A stretch of 5,605 bases of DNA from an uncultured Lachnospiraceae bacterium (GTDB lineage: Bacteria; Bacillota; Clostridia; Lachnospirales; Lachnospiraceae): contig CAJUCN010000051.1 of NCBI GenBank assembly GCA_910585005.1, positions 1 to 5,605 of the forward strand, read 5' to 3'. The notes under the pieces are model-generated. The model was given only the letters and a program-made list of their open reading frames with translations. It was not told the origin of the DNA and did not search any database. Shown piece after piece: positions 1 through 5,605 of the stretch (its first letter is position 1; each line of letters starts with the position of its first letter). A program made the position numbers and the translations under genes.

Positions 1-657
1 CCGTTTATGGGAACGGAAGCAGCAGGAGCCCTTGGTGCAGAGTATGGGAGATACCGAACAGAGATGAATGCGAGAGCGCTACTGTATGGAACCACTACAA
101 CAAAGGAATTTACCGGTTTCCGAAAGCCTGTATTGGAAGAAACGGAGGAAGTGCCGGAAGGGGATTTTGTGGCGGATGACAGGGCAGACCTGTATTTTGT
201 TTCAGTGGATGTGGACGGTGAAATCGGATGGGAATCGGGGATATTTTGCAATAAAGGGAGAGCGCCGGCTCATGTGATAGAGGTTTTGACGGCTTCCACT
301 CCGACGGCTTATAAAGCCTGTCTGCGGAAAACAGGAGTTTCCTATATTATTGCAGGTGAAAAGGAACTGGACTGTGAGGCGGCAATGAAAAAGCTGTATC
401 AACTTTTTCACATCGAAAAGCTGCTGATCTGTGGGGGAGGTATCGTGAACTGGAGTTTTCTTCAGGCTGGTATGGTCGATGAACTCAGCCTGTTTTTGGC
501 GCCGGTAACGGATGGCGGCTGCGGTACGGCATCTTTATTTACACAGATTCAGCCCTTTACGGAAGGCGAACCGGTAGAGTTCCTATTAAGGGAAATAGAG
601 CAGATAGGGGGCGGGGGGCTACGCTTGAATTATCAGCCCCAAAACAGAAAGATATAA
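1..657 (+). CDS. RibD C-terminal / dihydrofolate reductase-like NADPH reductase, 5' partial
   Basis: Cytosolic NAD(P)H-dependent reductase of the RibD C-terminal-domain superfamily, the fold shared by bacterial dihydrofolate reductases and the riboflavin-pathway reductase RibD. The frame is open from base 1 (codons Pro-Phe-Met-Gly-Thr). In this family a Gly-Pro-Phe-Met-Gly-Thr-like segment normally follows an N-terminal strand ending in S-x-D-G-(R/K)-I, so roughly 20 residues probably lie upstream and the ATG at 7 is unlikely to be the real start. A Leu-Leu-Tyr-Gly-Thr-Thr-Thr stretch near visible residues 27-33 and the hallmark CGGG-x-x-N followed by L-x-x-x-(M/L)-V-D-E-L-S-L (about residues 142-164) support the family and the nucleotide-binding loop. 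The protein has no deaminase domain and is therefore a stand-alone reductase; its substrate cannot be read from sequence. It stops with TAA, 20 nt before the next gene, and is probably in the same operon. The fold is secure; the specific role is unknown. Confidence 0.88.
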   Translation, partial: PFMGTEAAGALGAEYGRYRTEMNARALLYGTTTTKEFTGFRKPVLEETEEVPEGDFVADDRADLYFVSVDVDGEIGWESGIFCNKGRAPAHVIEVLTASTPTAYKACLRKTGVSYIIAGEKELDCEAAMKKLYQLFHIEKLLICGGGIVNWSFLQAGMVDELSLFLAPVTDGGCGTASLFTQIQPFTEGEPVEFLLREIEQIGGGGLRLNYQPQNRKI

Positions 658-664
658 AAATGAT

Positions 665-670
665 AGGAGG
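665..670 (+). promoter_or_regulatory. Ribosome binding site for the flavodoxin-fold gene
   Basis: AGGAGG lies 7 nt upstream of the ATG at 678. It decides the start: an in-frame ATG at 660 precedes this site, so using it would place the Shine-Dalgarno sequence inside the coding region. Starting at 678 also gives an N-terminus (MKVLLANGSP) that matches the first strand and phosphate loop of flavodoxin-fold proteins. Confidence 0.85.
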
Positions 671-677
671 AGAAGCA

Positions 678-1313
678 ATGAAGGTACTTTTAGCAAATGG
701 CAGTCCCCATAAGGAAGGCTGTACTTATACGGCGCTTTGCGAGGTGGCAGATACCTTGAATAAAGAGGGTATTGAGACGGAAATTTTCTGGATTGGCAAT
801 AAACCCATAGGGGGATGTATTGCCTGTCTGAAATGCGGGGAAAAGGGCTGCTGTGTTTTTGACGACGCAGTAAACTGTTTCCGGGAGAAAGCGTATGGGG
901 CGGACGGATTTGTGTTTGGAAGCCCTGTCCACTATGCAGGCGCAACCGGAAATATGACAGCTTTTATGGACCGGCTGTTCTACTCTGAACTGCGTGGAAA
1001 CGGGAATAAGGCGTTTTACATGAAACCTGCAGCGGCAGTCGTTTCCGCACGCAGGGCCGGTACAACGGTGACATTTGACCAGCTAAATAAATATTTTACC
1101 ATTCAGGAAATGCCTGTGGTATCTTCCCGCTACTGGAACATGATCCACGGTGCAAATGCAGAGCAGGCAAGACAGGATGCGGAGGGACTATATACCATGC
1201 GGGTTCTGGGCAGGAATATGGCGTATATGCTGCGCTGTAAAGAGGTGGCGCGCAAGGTTGGTGTAGAACTGCCGGAACAGGAAACGCCTGTATTTACAAA
1301 TTTTATCCGTTAG
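678..1313 (+). CDS. Flavodoxin-fold NAD(P)H-dependent reductase, iron-sulfur flavoprotein-like
   Basis: Cytosolic FMN-binding electron-transfer protein of 211 residues in the NADPH-dependent FMN reductase / iron-sulfur flavoprotein (Isf) group. The N-terminal NGSPHKEGCT (residues 7-16) is the FMN-phosphate loop that follows strand 1, and FGSPVHYAG (80-88) is the second flavin-contacting loop. Between them is a compact cysteine cluster, C47-x2-C50-x2-C53 followed by adjacent C58 and C59, matching the CX2CX2CX4-7C pattern known to ligate a [4Fe-4S] cluster in Isf proteins. The protein is therefore likely to pass electrons between FMN and Fe-S. The C-terminal part (about 115-211) is helical with no separate domain recognised. 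The start at 678 is chosen on its ribosome site. It sits 20 nt after the reductase gene and 18 nt before the DUF4405 gene. A simpler flavin-only reductase that has kept cysteines remains possible. Confidence 0.88.
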   Translation: MKVLLANGSPHKEGCTYTALCEVADTLNKEGIETEIFWIGNKPIGGCIACLKCGEKGCCVFDDAVNCFREKAYGADGFVFGSPVHYAGATGNMTAFMDRLFYSELRGNGNKAFYMKPAAAVVSARRAGTTVTFDQLNKYFTIQEMPVVSSRYWNMIHGANAEQARQDAEGLYTMRVLGRNMAYMLRCKEVARKVGVELPEQETPVFTNFIR

Positions 1314-1331
1314 AAATGCGAGGGAACCGGA

Positions 1332-2015
1332 ATGAAACCGAAGATGATTTTAAAACTGGCAGTTGATATTGGAATGACGGCGGCGCTGCTGTTACTCATG
1401 GCATATGAGCTGGTCGGACAGGCAGCCCATGAATGGATCGGCATTGGAATGTTTGTCCTTTTTGTCATCCACCATATCTTAAACGGCAGCTGGATCAGAA
1501 ACCTTCTAAGAGGGAGATACAATCCTGTGCGCATCATGCAGACAGGACTTGTATTATTGATACTTTGCGCAATGGCCGGCTTAATGGTAAGCGGAATTAT
1601 CCTGTCCCGTCATGCGCTGTCTTTTCTTCCCATAAAAGGCGGGCGTTCTTTTGCGAGGAATCTGCATATGCTTTCCGCTTATTGGGGATTTGTACTGATG
1701 TCCGTTCATCTTGGGTTTCATTGGAGCATGATGATGGGAATGGCAAAGAAGTTTTTCCCGAAACCGTCTGCAGTACGGAAGTGGGTGCTGCGCATTCTGG
1801 CACTGGTGATTGCAGGATATGGCGTATACGCTTTTATAAGGAGAGACATCGGAATTTATATGCTGCTCAGGAGCCATTTTGTCTTTTTCGATTATGAGGA
1901 ACCACTGGTATTTTTCTACCTGGATTATATTGCGGTTATGGGACTGTTTATATGGATTGGGAATTATGTCTGTGTGGGCCTAAGAATGATTGGCAAGGGG
2001 CGGAATGAGAAATGA
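1332..2015 (+). CDS. DUF4405 family membrane protein, probable b-type cytochrome
   Basis: Integral membrane protein of 227 residues with about six hydrophobic helices (roughly 8-29, 35-51, 70-92, 111-136, 151-169, 193-216). The segment H33-E-W, then H47-H48-I-L-N-G-x-W, and the later H112, H126 and H130 resemble DUF4405 proteins, a family related to b-type cytochrome and ferric-reductase-like membrane domains. Histidines facing each other in helices 2 and 4 are the candidate haem ligands. The likely role is to carry electrons across the cytoplasmic membrane; haem content is inferred, not shown. A modest GAGGGAA lies 5 nt before the ATG. The stop TGA overlaps the ATG of the apbE-like gene by 4 nt (ATGA), which points to translational coupling and a joint function. 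Another in-frame ATG four codons on (1344) is a possible alternative start. No signal peptide is needed. Confidence 0.85.
   Translation: MKPKMILKLAVDIGMTAALLLLMAYELVGQAAHEWIGIGMFVLFVIHHILNGSWIRNLLRGRYNPVRIMQTGLVLLILCAMAGLMVSGIILSRHALSFLPIKGGRSFARNLHMLSAYWGFVLMSVHLGFHWSMMMGMAKKFFPKPSAVRKWVLRILALVIAGYGVYAFIRRDIGIYMLLRSHFVFFDYEEPLVFFYLDYIAVMGLFIWIGNYVCVGLRMIGKGRNEK
1995..2003 (+). promoter_or_regulatory. Ribosome binding site of the apbE-like gene, inside the upstream gene
   Basis: AAGGGGCGG sits 8 nt before the ATG at 2012, within the last codons of the DUF4405 gene. It is a weaker site than the AGGAGG seen elsewhere in the window, consistent with translation largely coupled through the ATGA stop-start overlap. 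A closer ATG at 2005 is out of frame with the apbE-like gene. Confidence 0.55.
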
Positions 2016-3043
2016 AGAAAATCAACATTTGTTGCATGATGTGTATGCTGATGTTGGGTATCGGCGGATGTTCATGGAAACAAAATCAGGATATGGCGGA
2101 GCATTCGGAGTCTTTTTTTGCAATGGATACATACATGACTTTTACGGCATACGGGACGGATGCAGAGCCGGCTATCCTTGCAGCGGAAGACAAAATAAGG
2201 GAGCTGGAGGAATTATGGTCTGTTACAGATAAAAACAGTGATGTCTATGCGGTCAATCACAGCAGCGGGCAGACTGTAACGGTGGACTGGAAGACTGCGG
2301 AACTGCTTTCTTATGCGTTAGATATGGCAGAGGAAACAAACGGAGCTTTGGAACCAACGATTTACCCGGTTCTGACTGCATGGGGATTTACAACAGGAGA
2401 GAACCGTGTCCCGGCAGAGACAGAACTGGCGGAACTTTTAGAAAAAGTCGGTTACGATAAAGTTGAATTGAATAATGACCAAATTCAAATGGAACCCGGT
2501 GGTATGATTGATCTGGGTGCCGTGGGGAAAGGATATGCAGGGGATGAAGCGGCACAGATTTTGCGTGAACGTGGTATTACCGCTGCATTGCTTGACATAG
2601 GGGGAAATATTCAGGCAATCGGGACAAAGCCGGATGGGAGTGACTGGCGTGTCGGATTGAAAGATCCCTTTTCGGGTGGCGTACTTGGAATCATTCAGGT
2701 TTCAGACGTGGCGGTGGTTACTTCCGGAAATTATGAGCGTTTTTTCATTGGAGAGGATGGAAAAGTGTATGGGCATATTATTGATCCGGCAACAGGGCAT
2801 CCGGTGGAAAACGGCATTGCTTCGGTATCAGTCATCGCCAGTGAAGGGAAATTGTGTGATGCGCTTTCTACTGCGCTTTTTGTCATGGGATTGGAAAATG
2901 CACAGGATTACTGGAGACAGCACCGGAATTATGAAATGATCCTGATTATGGAAGATGGAGATATATATCTGACAGAGGGTATAAGGGACAGTTTTTCCTT
3001 AAATAGTGAATATAGAAATATGAAAATCAATGTCATCGACTGA
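2012..3043 (+). CDS. apbE: FAD:protein FMN transferase, ApbE family lipoprotein
   Basis: Flavin transferase of 343 residues that splits FAD and attaches FMN covalently to Thr/Ser of acceptor proteins outside the cytoplasmic membrane. The N-terminus is a short basic start, a hydrophobic stretch and a lipobox-like I17-G-G-C20, so it is predicted to be an exported, lipid-anchored protein. Family landmarks appear in order: FFAMDTYMTF (about 36-45), the D167-L-G-A-V-G-K173-G flavin-site segment, H255-I-I-D258-P-A-T261-G-H-P, and D283-A-L-S-T287-A, whose Asp and Thr belong to the Mg2+ site in characterised ApbE proteins. Length is normal and no key residue looks lost. The start overlaps the stop of the DUF4405 gene, which suggests the modified flavoprotein works with that membrane cytochrome. 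No recognisable FMN-acceptor domain is present among the neighbouring genes in this window, so the target must lie elsewhere or be unrecognised. Confidence 0.95.
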   Translation: MKKINICCMMCMLMLGIGGCSWKQNQDMAEHSESFFAMDTYMTFTAYGTDAEPAILAAEDKIRELEELWSVTDKNSDVYAVNHSSGQTVTVDWKTAELLSYALDMAEETNGALEPTIYPVLTAWGFTTGENRVPAETELAELLEKVGYDKVELNNDQIQMEPGGMIDLGAVGKGYAGDEAAQILRERGITAALLDIGGNIQAIGTKPDGSDWRVGLKDPFSGGVLGIIQVSDVAVVTSGNYERFFIGEDGKVYGHIIDPATGHPVENGIASVSVIASEGKLCDALSTALFVMGLENAQDYWRQHRNYEMILIMEDGDIYLTEGIRDSFSLNSEYRNMKINVID

Positions 3044-3046
3044 TGG

Positions 3047-3053
3047 AAGGAGG
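3047..3053 (+). promoter_or_regulatory. Ribosome binding site supporting a GTG start
   Basis: AAGGAGG lies 8 nt before the GTG at 3062 and just after the TGA of the apbE-like gene. The strong site, together with the typical aldo/keto reductase N-terminus encoded straight after the GTG (Y-R-x-F-G-K-T-G-L-R-V-S), supports this non-ATG start over any later ATG. Confidence 0.85.
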
Positions 3054-3061
3054 AGCAGTAA

Positions 3062-4216
3062 GTGATTTACAGGGATTTTGGAAAGACAGGGCTAAGGGTA
3101 AGCGCTATCGGCATGGGCTGCGAATATGTGTGGACAGCAGATGAGAAACAGATTTTTGATCTGGTGCGTGCTGCCGTGGATGCGGGAATCAATTACTTCG
3201 ATTTGTTTGTAGGGACTCCCACAACGAGGGAATATTACGGAAAGGCATTGAAGGGAGTCCGGGATAAGATATGCCTGGCCGGGCATCTGGGATGTGCCGA
3301 TAAAGACGGACAGTATGTAAAAACAAGGGATGAAGCGCTTTGCAAAGATTTTCTGCGGCAGTTTTATGAAAAGCTGGATACAGACTACATAGACGTTCTG
3401 TTTCTGCATAACTGTGATGATGAAGCAGATCTGAATGAAATACTAAATGGCTGGATGTATGCCTATGCCAAAGAGTTAAAAGATACCGGGCGCGTGGGAT
3501 TTATCGGTCTTAGCAGCCATAACACGAAGATTGCACTGAATGCGGTAAAGAGCGGAAAGATTGATGTGCTGATGTTTCCGGTCAATCCACTGTTTAATCT
3601 TCTTCCGCAGGATACGGCGGATGCAAGGATGAAGGGCCGGGAGGTAAAATCCATGACAGAGGAGGAAAAGGCGGCATATCCATCAAAGCAGGAACTTTAT
3701 GAACTTTGTGGGAAGCAGGGCGTACCGATTGTGGCCATGAAACCATTTGCAGCGGGTAATATTCTCAAAAGCCATGAAGAAGGGAGACTGAAAGGCTTAT
3801 TAAGCCTTACGCCTGTCCAGTGTATCAGCTATGTCCTTTCGTTCCCGCAGGTGGCTTGTCCCGTTCCGGGATTTGCAAACGTAGATGAGTTGAATCAGTC
3901 ATTGGCATATCTGACAGCGAGCGGGGAGGAAAAGGATTTCAGCGAAATTCAGGAAAGTCTGGTGGGGCAGTTCGCAAACCAGTGCATGTACTGTAATCAT
4001 TGTCAGCCATGCCCTAAAAAGATTGACATTGCTGAAGTGACGAAACTGGCTGACATGGCGGAAAAAGAGATGACAGATGAATTGAGGGAACGGTATGCAG
4101 CGCTATTGGTGACAGGAGAGGACTGCGTTCACTGCGGCTCCTGCACGAGAAGGTGTCCTTTTGGTATTGATGCATCGGAGAACATGCGGAGGGCACAGAG
4201 GATTTTTGGATGTTGA
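3062..4216 (+). CDS. Aldo/keto reductase-fold protein with two C-terminal [4Fe-4S] motifs
   Basis: Predicted cytosolic oxidoreductase of 384 residues. Residues 1 to about 290 form an aldo/keto reductase (AKR) barrel: the N-terminal FGKTGLRVS, G-I-N-Y-F-D47, and D-Y-I-D-V-L-F-L-H116 match the usual strands. The tail carries C308-x2-C311-x2-C314-x2-C317-P and C355-x2-C358-x2-C361-x3-C365-P, a two-cluster ferredoxin-like module as in ferredoxin-linked AKR proteins of anaerobes (COG1453 type). The classical tetrad is incomplete: Asp47 and His116 are present, but the Tyr position holds Thr52 and the Lys position holds His75, in G-H-L-G. Classical NADPH-dependent carbonyl reduction is therefore doubtful and the substrate is unknown. 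The gene follows apbE by 18 nt on a GTG start and is most likely co-transcribed with it. The fold and clusters are secure; the reaction is not. Confidence 0.9.
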   Translation: MIYRDFGKTGLRVSAIGMGCEYVWTADEKQIFDLVRAAVDAGINYFDLFVGTPTTREYYGKALKGVRDKICLAGHLGCADKDGQYVKTRDEALCKDFLRQFYEKLDTDYIDVLFLHNCDDEADLNEILNGWMYAYAKELKDTGRVGFIGLSSHNTKIALNAVKSGKIDVLMFPVNPLFNLLPQDTADARMKGREVKSMTEEEKAAYPSKQELYELCGKQGVPIVAMKPFAAGNILKSHEEGRLKGLLSLTPVQCISYVLSFPQVACPVPGFANVDELNQSLAYLTASGEEKDFSEIQESLVGQFANQCMYCNHCQPCPKKIDIAEVTKLADMAEKEMTDELRERYAALLVTGEDCVHCGSCTRRCPFGIDASENMRRAQRIFGC

Positions 4217-4243
4217 GGCGGCTAAATCCTGCATTTATATGAC

Positions 4244-4248
4244 GGAGG
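4244..4248 (+). promoter_or_regulatory. Ribosome binding site choosing the start of the transglutaminase-like gene
   Basis: GGAGG with 7 nt to the ATG at 4256 fits normal spacing. The ATG at 4252 is only 3 nt away and in another frame that ends early, so 4256 is the real start. The preceding 39-nt gap shows no hairpin-plus-T-run terminator. Confidence 0.8.
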
Positions 4249-4255
4249 ACAATGG

Positions 4256-5605
4256 ATGAAATTTATAAAAAAACTGATGTATATTATCCTGGTTTTACTT
4301 GCACTTGGTTGTGCATTTGTCCTTGTCTGTTCATTTAATCCGGATATTACAAAAAAAGTTGCAGCACTGCTATATCCGGAAATGCAGGAATTAGCGGAAG
4401 CAGCTGAAGATAATTTGGATACCGGACAAGGACAGGACGTGGTAAAAGATACTATCCAGGAACCGGAAACGCCGTTTTATGTTCCTGAAAGGGCAGATCA
4501 GGAACATATATGGGAAGCAGATGAACCGGATATAATGGATACTTCCAACAGTAACAGCATTGCTGAGACTGTTACTTCCGGTTATATTCTGCCTGACATG
4601 GATAACATTGTCATTCCTGAAAACGTATCCGGCAGGAATGGCTATCAGGAGGTTCAGGAGGAACGGGAGCAGGTAGATGATGAGACTGCAGCCGTTCTCC
4701 AAAGCCAGCTTGATGTCGGAAACACAGGGGACGGACTTGAGTTTGACGTTTTGTATTATCCCTATTATGCTATGCTGGATGAAAAAGGACAGCATATGTA
4801 TCGTCAGATTTATGCAAATGCAAATGATGTCTATTCCCAGTTCCTTCCTGTTGAGGAGATGACGGCAGGGCAGCTTAGAAATATCTTCTCGGCAGTTTAT
4901 AACGACCATCCGGAGCTTTTTTGGATGGATACGGCATATGCCTGCAAATACGGGAGGGACGGGCGATGTGTGGAGATTGACCTGAGATTTAACCGCACTG
5001 CACGGGACTTGGAAAATGCACAGGGTACTTTTGAAAGTAATGCGGAAATCATTATTTCACAGGCACAGGGGCTGTCCAGTGATTACGAGAAAGAAAAGTA
5101 TGTCCATGATGAGCTGATCAGCAGGATAGCTTATAATATGGGCGCTGAAATGAACCAAAGCGCATACAGTGCGTTGGTAAACGGGCAGACAGTATGCGCA
5201 GGATATGCGAGGGCCTTTCAATACATTTTGCAGCAGCTTGGCATCCCGTGTTATTACTGTACGGGATTTGCAGGGGAAAGCCATGCATGGAATATCGTCA
5301 TGCTGGATGGTGAATTTTATAATGTGGATACTACATGGGACGATACAGGTGACGGTACTTATGATTATTTTAATAAAACGGACGAGGATTATGCCGGGAA
5401 CCATATCCGGCAGGAACTTTCCGTATACCTGCCTCCCTGCAATGGACAGTCATACCGGAATTTGGAGCGGGAAGCGGAGGATAACGGTCTTAGAAGCCTT
5501 GCAGATTTGGGATTGACAGATGAGCAGGTCATTACGGATATGGAGGGATATTATAAGGATTGTTACGAACAGATGCTGCAAAACGGCAGGGGAAACTATA
5601 CTTTT
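4256..5605 (+). CDS. Membrane-anchored transglutaminase-like domain protein, 3' partial
   Basis: Surface-exposed protein with a transglutaminase-like (papain-fold) domain. The frame runs without a stop for 450 codons to the window edge, so the C-terminus is missing. The N-terminus is K-F-I-K-K followed by a hydrophobic segment at about 7-27, a signal peptide or uncleaved anchor; a Gly18-Cys19 pair makes a poor lipobox. Residues about 35-155 are an acidic, Asn/Glu/Asp-rich, low-complexity linker. From about 160 a tyrosine-rich globular region precedes the catalytic core (about 280-360), with the triad Cys314 (T-V-C-A-G-Y-A), His343 (E-S-H-A-W-N) and Asp358 (N-V-D-T-T-W-D). The family includes proteases, amidases and crosslinking enzymes acting on proteins or cell-wall peptides; which applies here is unknown. 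It follows the Fe-S aldo/keto reductase by 39 nt on the same strand and may be the last or a later gene of the same transcript. Several long ORFs overlapping it on the other strand are shadows. Confidence 0.88.
   Translation, partial: MKFIKKLMYIILVLLALGCAFVLVCSFNPDITKKVAALLYPEMQELAEAAEDNLDTGQGQDVVKDTIQEPETPFYVPERADQEHIWEADEPDIMDTSNSNSIAETVTSGYILPDMDNIVIPENVSGRNGYQEVQEEREQVDDETAAVLQSQLDVGNTGDGLEFDVLYYPYYAMLDEKGQHMYRQIYANANDVYSQFLPVEEMTAGQLRNIFSAVYNDHPELFWMDTAYACKYGRDGRCVEIDLRFNRTARDLENAQGTFESNAEIIISQAQGLSSDYEKEKYVHDELISRIAYNMGAEMNQSAYSALVNGQTVCAGYARAFQYILQQLGIPCYYCTGFAGESHAWNIVMLDGEFYNVDTTWDDTGDGTYDYFNKTDEDYAGNHIRQELSVYLPPCNGQSYRNLEREAEDNGLRSLADLGLTDEQVITDMEGYYKDCYEQMLQNGRGNYTF

Larger units (their letters stand above)
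1..5605 (+). other. Probable single transcription unit of redox genes, extending past both edges
   Basis: Six consecutive genes share a strand with gaps of 20, 18, -4, 18 and 39 nt. Four of the five internal starts have a clear Shine-Dalgarno sequence, and no intergenic stretch contains a terminator-like hairpin followed by T residues. Both end genes are cut by the window, so the promoter and terminator are not visible. The least certain join is the 39-nt gap before the transglutaminase-like gene, where the functional theme also changes. Confidence 0.6.

Noticed and set aside
660..677. Upstream in-frame ATG giving a six-residue longer flavodoxin-fold protein.
   Set aside because: The AGGAGG at 665-670 would be inside the coding region, and the family N-terminus begins at the ATG at 678.
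1433..1897. A 154-codon + strand frame inside the DUF4405 gene.
   Set aside because: It overlaps a well-supported membrane protein in another frame, is Cys/Arg/His-rich without domain motifs, and has no good ribosome site; it is a shadow.
3792..3808. Palindrome AAGGCTTA-T-TAAGCCTT.
   Set aside because: It is in the middle of the aldo/keto reductase coding region, has a single-base centre unsuited to an RNA hairpin, and no neighbouring promoter makes it look like an operator.
4213..4240. Promoter-like TTGAGG, 16 nt, TTATAT before the transglutaminase-like gene.
   Set aside because: Both boxes are poor matches to the sigma-70/sigma-A consensus and transcription would start on or next to the ribosome binding site, leaving almost no leader.
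4550..4640. Two perfect 8-bp inverted repeats close together (AGTAACAG/CTGTTACT at 4550-4576 and CATTCCTG/CAGGAATG at 4612-4640).
   Set aside because: They lie inside the linker-coding part of the transglutaminase-like gene, have 11-13 nt loops and no T-run, and about one such repeat is expected by chance in a window of this size. The clustering is only mildly unusual.
4391..4909. A 172-codon open frame on the minus strand, rich in hydrophobic residues.
   Set aside because: It is wholly antisense to the transglutaminase-like gene, whose frame is continuous and carries family motifs. The antisense protein resembles no family I recognise and has no clear ribosome site.
5057..5404. A 115-codon minus-strand frame opposite the transglutaminase catalytic core.
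   Set aside because: The + strand here encodes the conserved Cys/His/Asp core, so the opposite frame is a shadow.

Overview
The window reads as a stretch of Firmicutes chromosome, most likely a Clostridia/Lachnospiraceae-type anaerobe. This is inferred from the strong AGGAGG-type ribosome binding sites, moderate GC (by eye in the 40s percent), tight co-directional packing, iron-sulfur-rich cytosolic enzymes, an apparently lipid-anchored ApbE and a transglutaminase-like surface protein of a style common in gut clostridia. No taxon can be fixed from the sequence alone.

All six genes lie on the + strand, and both ends of the window cut through a gene. From left to right: a RibD-C/dihydrofolate-reductase-like NADPH reductase missing its N-terminus (1-657); an iron-sulfur-flavoprotein-like flavodoxin-fold reductase (678-1313); a six-helix DUF4405 cytochrome-b-like membrane protein (1332-2015); an ApbE-type FAD:protein FMN transferase lipoprotein (2012-3043); an aldo/keto-reductase-fold protein with two C-terminal [4Fe-4S] motifs (3062-4216); and a membrane-anchored transglutaminase-like protein that is still open at the right edge (4256-5605). 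Gaps are 20, 18, -4, 18 and 39 nt. I see no terminator or convincing promoter between genes, so most or all are probably co-transcribed.

The first five genes share a redox theme: NADPH, FMN, Fe-S, candidate haem b and covalent flavin. A plausible reading is a cytosol-to-surface electron route. The flavodoxin-fold Fe-S protein and the Fe-S aldo/keto reductase would sit on the cytosolic side, DUF4405 would cross the membrane, and ApbE would load FMN onto an extracytoplasmic acceptor. No FMN-acceptor protein is visible here, so this wiring is inference. The transglutaminase-like gene may belong to the same transcript but has no obvious biochemical link to the redox genes.

Nothing suggests mobile elements, RNA genes, CRISPR or phage. 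The most unusual detail is in the aldo/keto reductase: two of the four classical catalytic residues appear to be replaced (Tyr by Thr52, Lys by His75) while the ferredoxin-like tail is intact.
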